A stretch of 64,000 nt of DNA from Glaciecola sp034112105 (lineage in GTDB: Bacteria > Pseudomonadota > Gammaproteobacteria > Enterobacterales > Alteromonadaceae): NCBI GenBank assembly GCA_034112105.1, contig JAWUVZ010000070.1, positions 1-64,000 of the forward strand, given 5' to 3'. Numbering within the stretch: the stretch's first letter is position 1; the number at the start of each line of letters is the position of its first letter. The notes beneath the pieces were generated by a model. That model saw nothing but the letters and a program-made list of their open reading frames with translations, made no database searches and was not told the origin of the DNA. The translations under genes and the position numbers were made by a program. Below are positions 28,501 to 37,428 of the stretch, piece after piece.

Positions 28501-29560
28501 TAAAGGCTCTAAAGCCGACTTTGCGGGACAATTTACGTTAGGCCAGGGTACAGGCAGTATCGATGCCGATGTTGACTTCACCGATGCTTTGATTGCTAAT
28601 ATTATAGTAGCCGGCGATGAGTTGGATATAGCTTATGAAAGTTATCAATTTAAAATATCTCCGGACTTAAACATTAAGCTTTCTCCAGATCTACTGTCGG
28701 TTTCAGGTAAAGTTGAAGTGCCATATGCCAGAGTGAAAATTAAATCATTGCCGACCAGCGCAAAATCGCCCACGCAAGATATTATTGTGATTGATGATAA
28801 GAAGGTCGTCAAACAAGGACTGCTGCCACTTGATGTTAACGTCAATGTATTAATTGATAAGGCTAAAAAAGGCGAAGTTAAGCTCGATGCATTAGATTTA
28901 AAAGCAGAGTTAAGTGGTGATTTGACGGTACAAATTGATACTCAAAATACAAGAGTTAATGGTATCGTTCAGGTCCTCAAAGGTGATTACGAAGCATACT
29001 CTCAAGTACTTCAGATAAGGAAAGGCGATATCACTTTCAGTGGTCAGCCCGACGTTCCTGCATTTGATATTGAAGCTATTCGTAACCCGTTAAATACCAA
29101 AGATAAAGTCATTGCTGGGATCAGGGTTACTGGAAACGCTCTCAAGCCGTCAGTCGAATTATTTTCGGAACCATCAATGGAACAGGCAAAACAGCTATCA
29201 TATCTCATTAGTGGTGCAGATAATTTTGGAGCTGGGGGCGATGGTTCAGATTCAAATACCTTGGTTAATGCACTCGTAAGCTTTGGTGTTGGGCGCAGCG
29301 AAAACGGTATTGGCAGTCTTGGAAAAAAGTTGGGAGTTAAAGACTTGAACCTGCAAACTGCAGGACAAGGCAGCGACACTCAAGTTCAGCTTTCAGGACA
29401 ATTGGCGGAGGGTGTCAAAGTTACATATGGTATAGGTGTCTTCGACTCTGTGAGTAAGGTGAGTATTCACTATCAATTACTTCCTGATTTATACATTGAA
29501 GCGGTCAGTGGTGCTTACAACACACTTGATTTATATTATCAGATTAGCAGTAAAGACTGA
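25544..29560 (+). CDS. tamB: Translocation and assembly module protein TamB
   Basis: TamB is a very long periplasm-spanning protein of the AsmA-like/bridge-like group, anchored in the inner membrane. One membrane helix lies near residues 12-35. The remaining roughly 1300 residues are repetitive beta-strand sequence, and the C-terminal DUF490-type region ends in YNTLDLYYQIS. It is joined to tamA. Three exact copies of the dispersed repeat lie inside it. Two of them (26501, 26543) form a 14-codon direct repeat giving LKVDTPIS and LKLDTPVF. The 1338-aa length is somewhat more than the 1259 aa of E. coli. Confidence 0.95.
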   Translation: MSNSTILNRTIKIASWSLLGAALLTIFILSVALSSIGTQWAINYVNEGDFGVEIEYKKGSFYSQVEVNQIRVKQPGVDVGFNDLSLDVGLSCLFAGEVCINKVRLNRVIVALDDIPAQNEFVEVTESKLIELPFILRLSELSIGEIVVSQYNVEVVKLKDLLLALSFHKQLDISQLNASSLSIQLPKVVESELTQTMVNSESKTRPREWLSTLVNYQYKPIEIPEVYIPIELTLNNAMLGNICLRQQVQDDLITTIFCNDSLAIGLNIQNQKLNTTIVIGNLQQGGESPSFRPTNLKLKTAIDFAKKFEHNLMLIALKVDTPISSTSSKSLKLDTPVFNNSTGFEFTSQGDINKINLTLTHLHTQQKVLKITSALELSKPTLPLNVDIKFEEVSATLADDLQDWFPALSNDVISQLRGVSLLETKIDGDMQGYRLTSMLKMQEVMGVENVELNALFKPMSTKQGVRSFIDIQKINLNGSVGTLEYTGKAILAAESDGQNELSFNGNLKLESVQLAKLDVSLKSLISGELPHSIVITETTQSAAVKGAKLSGTWQNLPLSIIANAELEKSGNVKVQSIELTQGDNQMNVQGNLFSTEALESIAQLGINFPDKRGRNASSLDFSIDLNALSDIYPDIEGQIYAKGNMSGAIETPKIVMQANAKELNAAGISIENMLIDISVNMANQLASKAQISVSNLFFSGQNIPQLDLQLSGDETEQSLRLSIPKGEYITEQFFKGQLHAENTSWSGKWLEGKLVSSLAELTLQNQPDLTLSLKPFSLSLARHCWEGRGDRLCTEGIKATQQHAKTKISLDYNAMNLGVEKRLPNFDIETSDLNVNIDIDIDWQQKQGLYFAADVVSENVTLVSNDNKVSIENIRASVKGAPDGIDSNFSFDSAEAGQVSVNSKLDLSIKPYQHQGSLTISDFAVSYFASFITEVQKLSGDINANISFDGPLDKPLLEGLLSITDGAVVLKEYPLRLADYNQIVTFKGSKADFAGQFTLGQGTGSIDADVDFTDALIANIIVAGDELDIAYESYQFKISPDLNIKLSPDLLSVSGKVEVPYARVKIKSLPTSAKSPTQDIIVIDDKKVVKQGLLPLDVNVNVLIDKAKKGEVKLDALDLKAELSGDLTVQIDTQNTRVNGIVQVLKGDYEAYSQVLQIRKGDITFSGQPDVPAFDIEAIRNPLNTKDKVIAGIRVTGNALKPSVELFSEPSMEQAKQLSYLISGADNFGAGGDGSDSNTLVNALVSFGVGRSENGIGSLGKKLGVKDLNLQTAGQGSDTQVQLSGQLAEGVKVTYGIGVFDSVSKVSIHYQLLPDLYIEAVSGAYNTLDLYYQISSKD
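26501..26509 (+). repeat. Dispersed repeat GACACACCT
   Basis: Sense copy in tamB, read VDTP; first half of a 42-base direct repeat. Confidence 0.8.
26543..26551 (+). repeat. Dispersed repeat GACACACCT
   Basis: Sense copy in tamB, read LDTP; second half of the 42-base direct repeat. Confidence 0.8.
26794..26802 (-). repeat. Dispersed repeat GACACACCT
   Basis: Antisense copy in tamB within AATAAAGACACACCT; sense strand read Gly-Val-Ser. Confidence 0.8.
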
Positions 29561-29567
29561 GTATAAG

Positions 29568-29595
29568 AAAGCCCGGTATTCGGGCTTTATATTTT
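29568..29595 (+). terminator. Terminator of tamAB
   Basis: AAAGCCCG (29568-29575) pairs with CGGGCTTT (29581-29588), then ATATTTTATT. It starts 7 bases after the tamB stop. Confidence 0.88.
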
Positions 29596-29650
29596 ATTCA
29601 ACGTCGCTATTTTGTGATTATTTAAAGTTAAATTTTTGAGTAATCACAAA

Positions 29651-29872
29651 CTACGAGGCCATATCATATAGTTCCTTATAATACCTCGCGATTAACGTTG
29701 TTCTATTGCTAATATTGAGTTTCCGATAGATGTTCGCGCAGTGAAATTTAACTGTACGTTCACTTATGAATAAATTAGCCGCAATAATTTTATTAGGCAA
29801 CCCTTCCATAATTTTCATCGCTATTTGCTTTTCACGTTTAGACAGTGTTTGTATTTGAGTCATCATGTTCAT
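29651..29872 (-). CDS. Solo LuxR-type (GerE) HTH DNA-binding protein
   Basis: The 73-aa product is almost only a LuxR/FixJ-type helix-turn-helix: TLSKREKQIAMKIMEGLPNK, then ANLFISERTVKFHCANIYRK, then LNISNRTTLIARYY. There is no receiver or ligand-binding domain. I start it at the ATG at 29872, with AAGGAA about 10 bases upstream and 13 bases after the exporter stop. A longer frame would run back into the ABC gene. As last gene of the export operon it is a natural candidate to regulate that operon, possibly through the repeats at 33464-33525 (inference). Confidence 0.8.
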   Translation of the reverse strand: MNMMTQIQTLSKREKQIAMKIMEGLPNKIIAANLFISERTVKFHCANIYRKLNISNRTTLIARYYKELYDMAS

Positions 29873-29885
29873 ATTATAAATTTCC

Positions 29886-32117
29886 TTATTTCGATGTTTT
29901 TTGCTGGTTGGTATTGGTGATATATTGGTGCGTGATATCGCATAATTCACCTTTAATAAAAGCAAGCACAATGTCTGCACTTGCAATGGTTTCTTGGCGA
30001 TGAGCAATCATAATTTTGGTTATGCTCAATTTACGTAAGTTGTCATTGATAATGTTTTCTGTAGAAGCGTCAAGATGACTTGTTGCTTCGTCCATGAATA
30101 ACAACTTTGGTTGCTTATAGAGTGCTCGGGCAAGCAATAGACGTTGTTTCTGGCCACCACTTAACGTGCTTCCCATATCTCCGACTAACGTGTTGTATTG
30201 CATCGTCATATGCATAATATCGTTGTGTAAGCAGGTTAATTTAGTCACTTCAATAACAAGCTGCAGGTTTGTCGTGTCTGCAAAGTCCGTAATGTTTTCG
30301 AGAATTGAGCCACTAAGTAGTTGATCATCTTGCAGCACAGCTGCTAACGCATGTTGATGCCTATTGCCAGCATGAAGTAAGTGGCCGTCGATATAAATTT
30401 TTCCTTTCGCACTAGTGCTTAAACCCATTAAGCAGAGCAACAGAGTTGATTTTCCACAACCACTATGACCTGAGATAACGACGCATTTACCGCGTGGAAT
30501 ATTCAAGTTTAAGTGCTTGAAAACAGAGTCTTGAGTTGAGTGATATTGAAACGACAAATCACGCGTTGACAAATGAAATGCACTCTCTACATTGGCTGTT
30601 AAGTGTTCTACATTGTTGTTGATTTCATCTTCGAGGTTTGTAAATTTCTCACTTTTACTAAAGACGATGTCGGCCAATCTATCTAAGTGAACTCTGAGCA
30701 TTTTGAATTCCAGCCAGTGGTTAATCAAACTGTCAGCCGCAGTAATAAATCTAGCTTTGTAACTTATAAAGGCATATAGCATGCCTATCGAAAACAAGTT
30801 TATAGTGACCAATTTCGCGGCCAAATAAACGATCATAATATTCTCTAAACCAAATAATATTTTATTAAACACTGAAAAATTTATTTGCCAGCGAGATAGT
30901 TTAATTTGTTTATTCATCGCGTTGCTAAGGAGGTTTAGCCATTGAGAGCCGCGTTGTGTAGTTTTATTATTGAGCTTGATCGTTTTTATCGCCCGAACAC
31001 TTTGCATAAAATGCGTGTTTTCAGAAGCTTGGCTTTGAATAACTTCCATATTTTGGCGTTTCATGGGCTTAAAGAATAACCAGCGCAGGAGCCCGTAAAA
31101 TATGACTACTAAGCAAACAATGCTGGCCAGTGTGGAAGAATAGAAGAATAAGACAACAAGCATCAATAATGCCATTAATCCATCAATAAGTCCTGAAATG
31201 ATGCCTGATGTCACAATATGACGAATATTTTGAAGAGAGGAGAACCGACTCACAATATCGCCCAGATGTCGCTTTTGAAAATAATCTACCGGTAGTGAAA
31301 GTAGGTGGGTAAAAACACGAGCTGACATATGTATACTAAATTGATTGGAAAAATAAAGCATGACTCTTTCGCGAAGCATCAATGTGACCGTATCTATACA
31401 TAGTAATAAAACAAAGGCGAGAGCGAGCACATTAAGTAAGGAATTATCGGATTTTACGATGACTTCATCGATAACGGTTTGCATGTAAAGTGGAGCCGCA
31501 ATGGCAAAGAGTTGAAGCAATAAACTTAATCCAAATAAAATACCTAGCTGGCGTTTAATACCAATGGCACTGCTTAAAAAATGTGTTAATTCGAGCCTTT
31601 CGGACGCTTGAGCCTTTTGAAATTTAGTATTTGGTCGCATCTCAATGGCAACGCCGGTAAAAGCCTCACTGACCTGCTGTATACTTAGTTTTATGATGCC
31701 TAGGGCGGGATCCGCAATATCACAATATTCTTTGCTGACTTTCTGTAAAACCACAAAGTGTTGAAAGTTCCAATGCAATATACAAGGTGTATTCAATTCT
31801 TTAAGTTCTGCGAGTTGCACTTTTAATGCCCGGCATGAAAGACCTAGTAAGTCACCTAGTTGCATGAGTTGAGTTAGATTACTGCCTTGAATTGATATTG
31901 GGTTGAGTTGGCGCAACTTATCTAAACTAATATGATTGCCATGGAAGTTAGCGAGCATTGCGACACAAGCCAGACCGCATTCACTTGCTTCAGCTTGCAT
32001 AACAATATTGAGTCTTTGTTTGGACGAAAATCTCAATATATCGCTGACTTTTGTGTGTTCGATTTTTCTAGCCGTTGTTTCTGTGTTGGTCGTCTCAGTA
32101 TCAGGGTTAAGATTCAT
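29886..32117 (-). CDS. Peptidase-containing ABC exporter (C39 peptidase, double-glycine-leader type)
   Basis: This 743-aa protein should cut a leader from a peptide and export it. The N-terminal C39 peptidase has Q41 and C47 in QAEASECGLAC, the catalytic His in HWNFQHFVVL and Asp in DIADPALG, so the triad looks intact. A membrane domain (about residues 165-450) follows, then the ATPase with Walker A GHSGCGKST, signature LSGGQKQR and Walker B LLFMDEATSHLD. The start ATG at 32117 overlaps the adaptor stop (ATGA), with GAGG upstream. No double-glycine precursor is visible nearby, so the cargo is unknown. Confidence 0.9.
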   Translation of the reverse strand: MNLNPDTETTNTETTARKIEHTKVSDILRFSSKQRLNIVMQAEASECGLACVAMLANFHGNHISLDKLRQLNPISIQGSNLTQLMQLGDLLGLSCRALKVQLAELKELNTPCILHWNFQHFVVLQKVSKEYCDIADPALGIIKLSIQQVSEAFTGVAIEMRPNTKFQKAQASERLELTHFLSSAIGIKRQLGILFGLSLLLQLFAIAAPLYMQTVIDEVIVKSDNSLLNVLALAFVLLLCIDTVTLMLRERVMLYFSNQFSIHMSARVFTHLLSLPVDYFQKRHLGDIVSRFSSLQNIRHIVTSGIISGLIDGLMALLMLVVLFFYSSTLASIVCLVVIFYGLLRWLFFKPMKRQNMEVIQSQASENTHFMQSVRAIKTIKLNNKTTQRGSQWLNLLSNAMNKQIKLSRWQINFSVFNKILFGLENIMIVYLAAKLVTINLFSIGMLYAFISYKARFITAADSLINHWLEFKMLRVHLDRLADIVFSKSEKFTNLEDEINNNVEHLTANVESAFHLSTRDLSFQYHSTQDSVFKHLNLNIPRGKCVVISGHSGCGKSTLLLCLMGLSTSAKGKIYIDGHLLHAGNRHQHALAAVLQDDQLLSGSILENITDFADTTNLQLVIEVTKLTCLHNDIMHMTMQYNTLVGDMGSTLSGGQKQRLLLARALYKQPKLLFMDEATSHLDASTENIINDNLRKLSITKIMIAHRQETIASADIVLAFIKGELCDITHQYITNTNQQKTSK

Positions 32118-33373
32118 TTGATTTGACCTCGTAAGCTGTAAATGGGGCTTAACAACCATTCTAATAAGCTCCTATTTGAGAGTGTTATCTCTGCTTTAAA
32201 GAGCATACCGGCTTTCAGAGCTGCTTTGTTACCGTTAGCGTTAAGTGTTTGTGTATCAAGTGTTGCTTCAATCAGAAAAACGGGTCCATTAAGTTGTATG
32301 GGCAAACGCTTTACTTGATGCGGTAATAGTATTTTTTGCGATACATGCGATACATGAGCTTTGGACATGCCGAATTTCTGGTAAGGAAATGCGTTAAGCT
32401 TGAGTTGCACTACCTGCTGATTTTTAATGAACCCTGCATCATTTGATGGCACGTATAAAATAGCTTTCAATGGATTGTTCACTGGCGTTATTTGCATCAG
32501 CGGTATATTGCTGCCGATAGTTTCGCCGTTCGCTGCTTGTAAGTTATGTACAACACCGTCAATTGGACTTTTTATAATATAATCACCAGCGCCTTCGAAT
32601 CGTTTTATCTCTTGGGTAGTGCGTTGTAAGTTTGACTCAAGTGTATTTAGCTCTTCGTCGGATGTTATTTTACTGCTGACTTGGTTTTGCTTGGCTGATA
32701 AGAGTCTTTGTTCAAAGTCCAGTTTAGCTGAATATGTTTGTGCTATTTGGATTTCAATTGCCTGACGTTTTTCTTTTTGGGCGTTGTAAGTTGATTTCGA
32801 TATGCTGCTATTCTGCAGAAGTGACAATAGTACTGCTTCTTCGTTAGTCGCTTCTCTCGCCTGTATTTGTAACTTTTTTGTAATACCAAAATTAAGCTTT
32901 AAATGTTGCTGATAGCTTTGTATCTTGCCCTCATTTTGTCTTTCTTGTTGTTGATATTTATCGATTAATATAAGTTCGCGCTTTTCTAATAATTTATGTT
33001 GTTGCAGTAGCGAGTCGAATTGCTGTTGGTAGTTTTCATTTATGAGAGCACTCGCATTGCGCGATACTTCGAGCAACACCTGTCCCTTCAATACTTGGTG
33101 TCCGTTTCTGATCCGTATGGATTTGATCATGCCATTTACCTCTTTAGCCATGATATCAATGCTTGGCTTAGAGCTCACGAGCCAGCCATCTACAGTTGCT
33201 TTACTGGTAAAGCTGGCGTTAAGGAGGAGTCCGCATAAAAACAAAAAACAACAGATCAAAGTAACAGTGAGTATTTGGTGATTGGTTTTGGGTAACAGGA
33301 TAGCTTCACCAAGGTTATTTCTATTTTGCCCTTCTATCGCTTCTTTTCTAAAAAGCTCAGTTGAATATTGCAT
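32114..33373 (-). CDS. HlyD-family membrane fusion protein of the peptide exporter
   Basis: The 419-aa protein has an N-terminal cytoplasmic part, one membrane helix (about residues 34-55), a lipoyl-like half (VDGWLVSSKPSIDIMA), a long coiled-coil hairpin (about 110-270) and the second lipoyl half (YIIKSPIDGVVHNL). This is the adaptor that links an inner-membrane ABC exporter to a TolC-type channel. It is first in the operon. AAGGA lies about 11 bases before the start, and TolC itself is encoded at 46-47 kb. Confidence 0.9.
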   Translation of the reverse strand: MQYSTELFRKEAIEGQNRNNLGEAILLPKTNHQILTVTLICCFLFLCGLLLNASFTSKATVDGWLVSSKPSIDIMAKEVNGMIKSIRIRNGHQVLKGQVLLEVSRNASALINENYQQQFDSLLQQHKLLEKRELILIDKYQQQERQNEGKIQSYQQHLKLNFGITKKLQIQAREATNEEAVLLSLLQNSSISKSTYNAQKEKRQAIEIQIAQTYSAKLDFEQRLLSAKQNQVSSKITSDEELNTLESNLQRTTQEIKRFEGAGDYIIKSPIDGVVHNLQAANGETIGSNIPLMQITPVNNPLKAILYVPSNDAGFIKNQQVVQLKLNAFPYQKFGMSKAHVSHVSQKILLPHQVKRLPIQLNGPVFLIEATLDTQTLNANGNKAALKAGMLFKAEITLSNRSLLEWLLSPIYSLRGQIK

Positions 33374-33463
33374 TGTTTTTCATTCCTTAAACGTAAACCA
33401 TTTTTTCATGGGATCACTGTTTGATGCGAACAACTAGCTTACTTATGTTTTGCAAAAACGACG

Positions 33464-33525
33464 TTTAAAAATGGGACAAATACTTTTAAAAATGGGACAT
33501 TTTGTAATTTTGTCTCATTTTTAAA
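33464..33525. promoter_or_regulatory. Operator-like repeat array upstream of the exporter operon
   Basis: TTTAAAAATGGGACA occurs twice in direct orientation (33464-33478 and 33485-33499), exactly 21 bases apart. An inverted copy with one mismatch, TGTCTCATTTTTAAA, lies at 33511-33525. The second and third copies form a 41-bp near-palindrome. The array sits 90-150 bases before the HlyD-like gene. Two-turn helical phasing suggests cooperative protein binding; the solo LuxR protein is the obvious candidate. Confidence 0.6.
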
Positions 33526-33688
33526 GATGTACTAATGACCGAGTCTGTCAATACAGGCCCCTTTAGTTCAACTAAGCTAACTTCAATAAAAATATAGGGT
33601 TAAATAGTTTTTTAGATTTAATACTAACTAAATTATGTAACTTTTAGCGCCAATTTAAGATTTTTGACATTAGAAAATAAACCGTTAC

Positions 33689-33723
33689 TTTTTATCTAAA
33701 TCGGCTGTTTTTTATCTAAATCG
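33689..33723. repeat. Second direct repeat upstream of the exporter operon
   Basis: TTTTTATCTAAATCG occurs at 33689-33703 and 33709-33723, 20 bases apart, in the same gap as the 33464 array. Its period is near two helical turns. The remainder of 33374-33800 holds no gene and no double-glycine leader on either strand. Confidence 0.6.
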
Positions 33724-33800
33724 ATCAGTTGTGCGTAACTTTCGTATTTAATTGTATTAATTTTGAACGAATTATAAATATGAGAAAAAATAAAGACATA

Positions 33801-33829
33801 AAAAAACGCGCCATTTAGACGCGTTTTTT
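33801..33829. terminator. Bidirectional-looking terminator after the amidohydrolase gene
   Basis: AAAAAACGCG (33801-33810) pairs with CGCGTTTTTT (33820-33829). On the minus strand it ends the 33858-37187 gene 28 bases after its stop. Confidence 0.85.
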
Positions 33830-33857
33830 AATTTTTAAAGCTGAAAACTAACTTACA

Positions 33858-36800
33858 TTAATGCACCCAATGGTACATATGCGCCTTCGCTTCCATTTGC
33901 TGTTGAGTTTGTTCGGGCATAAACGCGTTATTATCACTTTCAAAGAAGAAAGGAGAACGCTTACTCTTTGAGCCAACTTCATTCATTGTAGCTGCTTCAA
34001 ATACGTGGCCATTAATTACCGTATACTCTACAAATTCGCTGCGACGTAAATCATTCAGGACGTCACCGTCGATAATAACTAAGTCGGCTAATTTACCCAC
34101 TTCGATACTACCGATTGCCTTATCCATGCCAAGATGTCTTGCGCCATCAATAGTGCCGCCACGAAGTGCTTCAAATGGAGTGAAACCGCCGTGTTCCATT
34201 AGCCACAACTCCCAATGTGCACCTAAGCCTTCACGTTGACCGTGGGCACCAATATGGACGCTCACGCCGTTATCGCGCAACTCTTTTGCATATTTAGCAA
34301 CTGCAAAATGATTATAGTGATCATCAGGGGCTTTGGGACGACGAATATTGCGGTCGGCCAAGAAGTAGGGCGTATAACGCATTAATCTCTCATTTTCCCA
34401 GACATTAGTACGGTCATAAAAGTACGTTTCACCGGTTAGTCCGCCGTAAGATACAACGAAGGTAGGCGTGTAACCGAACTTAGTAGCTTTCCATAGTTGG
34501 GTTAAATCGTTATAGCCATTGGCAATAGGAAGACTATGCTCTAAGCCAGTGTGGCCATCAACTAACATAGAAATATTTTGTTGGAATTTACCACCCCCTT
34601 CTGGCACAACCATCATCTCTTGTTTTTTAGCTGCAACTAACACTTGTTGACGTTGGTCACGTCTTGGTTGGTTGTAACTTTTAACAGAGATAGCTCCAAG
34701 GTCTTTTAGTCTTTGAACGTGATAATAGGCATCATCATAGTCGTTAATAATAGATTTATAACCGAGTGCTTCTGCCCCATATAATATTGTGCCTGTCGAG
34801 TAAGTCCTTGGAGCTATGCGTTGACCTGCTTTTTGCAATTCACCTGCGGCCATAATCTCCGTGGTGTCATTCGATGGATCATGGATCGTTGTGACACCGA
34901 ACGCGAGGTTAGAATATTGACTCCAGTTTTGCTCAGGAATAATTTCATTACGTCCTTGCGATCCGTGTGCATGGGTATCAATTAGTCCAGGAATAACTGT
35001 TTTACCTTCAGCATCGATAACCAGAGCATCATCAGGAATAGTGATGTTGGCTAACGTGCCAACAGCTGTGATCATATTGTCTTTTATTAGTACGACGCCA
35101 TTCTCAATAATTTCTTGCTGATTGTCTGCATCACGCATCGTCACAACTTTACCGCCAACAATCGCAGTATAACGATTTGGCTTGTTAGATTTTTTCTTGA
35201 AAGATAAATCCATGCCTTCGTTTACTGGTTCAGGCAGTTGCGCATCTGACTCTGCTAAAAAGCTAAAAGTATTATCTAAACTGCGCTCAAAATAACGAGG
35301 ACCGTGAGACCAACCCACGGACTGGTTATTCGCGCTCCAAGTCATGTAATTGCCAGAGCGAGCGGAAAGTTGTTTAACAGGAAGTGATAACATTTTAGGA
35401 CCAATAGTCACTTTTTGACCATTATCTGCAAATGGGGTCACAAATGTGTTGTATTGATAAACAAAAGCAATCCATTTCTTATCATGAGATAAGCGGTATT
35501 CGCTGACTTTGTCACCACCATGTAAATGCACACGTTTATCCTCGCCACGCAAGTTCACACTAGAAAACTGAGTCTCGCTGTAAGGAGTTCCGCCTACTGA
35601 TTCGCTAAAATAAACCCGCTCATTACCCGCAGAAAAATGTGGTTCAACACCGCTCTTTGAAACGCGTTCGGTGGTTTCTTCTTTTAAGTTAAGAACATAA
35701 ATACCAGGATCAATAGAATTAGTCGGGTCTAGCAAATAGCCGCCAGTAAATTTGCGATAAGCAACCAATTTTCCGTCTGTTGAAAAACTAGGCTCGATGA
35801 AGTGGCCTTTTGACAAACTGACTACTTTGCCTTTGCTTCCTCTTGCTGAAATAATCATTACATCGCCGAGGCCTTTATCGCTCCATGTTGTATAAACGAT
35901 TTGCTTACCGTCGTTTGAAAACCGAGGATAATATTCGTCATGTTCATTTTGCTTAGTTAGGCGTTCAATCTTGCCGCTTTTGATATCTTTCGTATAGAGT
36001 TTACCAAGTGCTTGGAATAAGACCGTTTTACCGTTTGGAGATTTTTGTGCCCAACGTATTGCCTTGACATCAAACTCATCAGGAGCAACATTGACGTCAA
36101 AACGCAAAGCATCCGCATATTGAACTGTTGTCTTAATCTTTACGTCCAAGGTTATTAGTGACTGATCTTTGATGCTGAGTTTATGGAATTTTCCACCTGT
36201 CCAAAACATGATTTGTTGAGAGTCAGGAGTCCAATCGAAATATGCAAAATAACCTTCGCTTCCGAAACCTTCTTGCATATCGCGTTCGAGTTCCATAAAT
36301 ATCGCATTTTCATCGCCCGACTTGATGTCTTTTAAGAATAATGCGGTTTTACTTTTTACACGGCGAACAAATGCTACATATTTTCCATCGGGCGAAGGTG
36401 TTGGTACGACGGCTCCACCGGTTCCAGAAATATAACGTTCTTCATCACCTGTTTCTCTATCGTATCGTATAATAGCGAATAAGCCTTGAAGGGCATCTCG
36501 GTTATAACTAAACTGCGAACCGCTCGTAACATCTTGGGTGTAATAGATATATTTCCCATCAGGTGAAAATGCAGGATCAGTAATGTTCTTTTGGTCAATT
36601 TTGCCACTAACACGTTCTTTAATTGCTAGGCCGTTGCCACCGCTTTGATGATAAAGCCAGATTTCACCTGCAGGAATACTGCGGCTCGACATAATACCTT
36701 TGTTGACGACAATGTATTCTCCATCTGGGCTCCATTTAGGAGAGTGTATTAAATTTTCCTTTTCTTTGGTTACTTGTCGCAAGTTATCACCGCTTATATC

Positions 36801-37187
36801 CATCACCCAAACATTAGATAGTCCATCGCGGTCAGAAATGAAGGCAACCTGTTTACCATTAGGGCTTATTGATGGATGTATATTCCAAGCGAAATCCTGG
36901 GTTAAAGGTATTGCATCGCCACCATTGGTGCTAGCAATAAAAATATCGCCAAGCATATCAAATACAAACTGCTTGCCGTCGGGGCTAACATCTAAACTAG
37001 ACCAGGTAGTTTCATTTGTGTTTATTTCGACCTTAGATAATGTCATGGGCGGCTTTAAAACATCCCATGTTGCGAAAGGTTTTTCTTCTTTTTCTATTTC
37101 TTCGTGATCATCGGCGATACTTATTGCACTAAAGCTCAGTAAACCGGAAAGTAGGAAGGGGATCAGCTTTTGTCTTGTTGATATCAT
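33858..37187 (-). CDS. Secreted beta-propeller/amidohydrolase fusion protein
   Basis: The 1109-aa protein begins with a signal peptide ending about residue 25 (AISIADDHEE). Residues about 50-660 contain many TolB/PD40-type propeller repeats (SPDGKYIVV-like words such as SPNGKQVAFISDRDG and SPDGKYIYYT). Residues about 690-1080 are an amidohydrolase of the imidazolonepropionase-like group: VIPGLIDTHAHG supplies the HxH metal ligands and IGSIEVGKLADLVIIDGD is the conserved C-terminal block. It is probably periplasmic and may act on peptides or cyclic amides; the substrate is unknown. Such two-part proteins occur in Alteromonadales and Bacteroidetes. Confidence 0.88.
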   Translation of the reverse strand: MISTRQKLIPFLLSGLLSFSAISIADDHEEIEKEEKPFATWDVLKPPMTLSKVEINTNETTWSSLDVSPDGKQFVFDMLGDIFIASTNGGDAIPLTQDFAWNIHPSISPNGKQVAFISDRDGLSNVWVMDISGDNLRQVTKEKENLIHSPKWSPDGEYIVVNKGIMSSRSIPAGEIWLYHQSGGNGLAIKERVSGKIDQKNITDPAFSPDGKYIYYTQDVTSGSQFSYNRDALQGLFAIIRYDRETGDEERYISGTGGAVVPTPSPDGKYVAFVRRVKSKTALFLKDIKSGDENAIFMELERDMQEGFGSEGYFAYFDWTPDSQQIMFWTGGKFHKLSIKDQSLITLDVKIKTTVQYADALRFDVNVAPDEFDVKAIRWAQKSPNGKTVLFQALGKLYTKDIKSGKIERLTKQNEHDEYYPRFSNDGKQIVYTTWSDKGLGDVMIISARGSKGKVVSLSKGHFIEPSFSTDGKLVAYRKFTGGYLLDPTNSIDPGIYVLNLKEETTERVSKSGVEPHFSAGNERVYFSESVGGTPYSETQFSSVNLRGEDKRVHLHGGDKVSEYRLSHDKKWIAFVYQYNTFVTPFADNGQKVTIGPKMLSLPVKQLSARSGNYMTWSANNQSVGWSHGPRYFERSLDNTFSFLAESDAQLPEPVNEGMDLSFKKKSNKPNRYTAIVGGKVVTMRDADNQQEIIENGVVLIKDNMITAVGTLANITIPDDALVIDAEGKTVIPGLIDTHAHGSQGRNEIIPEQNWSQYSNLAFGVTTIHDPSNDTTEIMAAGELQKAGQRIAPRTYSTGTILYGAEALGYKSIINDYDDAYYHVQRLKDLGAISVKSYNQPRRDQRQQVLVAAKKQEMMVVPEGGGKFQQNISMLVDGHTGLEHSLPIANGYNDLTQLWKATKFGYTPTFVVSYGGLTGETYFYDRTNVWENERLMRYTPYFLADRNIRRPKAPDDHYNHFAVAKYAKELRDNGVSVHIGAHGQREGLGAHWELWLMEHGGFTPFEALRGGTIDGARHLGMDKAIGSIEVGKLADLVIIDGDVLNDLRRSEFVEYTVINGHVFEAATMNEVGSKSKRSPFFFESDNNAFMPEQTQQQMEAKAHMYHWVH

Positions 37188-37397
37188 TATTTTTCTTCTG
37201 CCGTGAATTAATTAATGCTTAGGTGATGCGTCTTTACACAACTAGTCTAACTGTCATCTGCGCATTCTGTGACGAACAATAGATGTTAACAAAAAGTTAT
37301 GCAACTTTCGTCTAATTTATCACTCCCATTTTCTGTAAACCATAGAATAAGAAGGAATAAGGAGATAGGAATAAAGAGAGGAATAAAGAGGAATAAA

Positions 37398-37406
37398 GAC
37401 ACACCT
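37398..37406 (+). repeat. Dispersed repeat GACACACCT
   Basis: Intergenic copy at the end of the GGAATAA array; left arm of the inverted pair with 37429. Confidence 0.85.
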
Positions 37407-37428
37407 GTTTTTTCATTATATCTTTATT

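Noticed and set aside
29651..30007. A longer 118-aa form of the LuxR-type protein
   Set aside because: The extra N-terminus overlaps the ABC exporter coding region, and the ATG at 29872 has a good ribosome binding site.
33374..33857. Possible double-glycine leader peptide gene upstream of the exporter
   Set aside because: All minus-strand starts checked here give peptides of at most about 25 residues without a GG motif.
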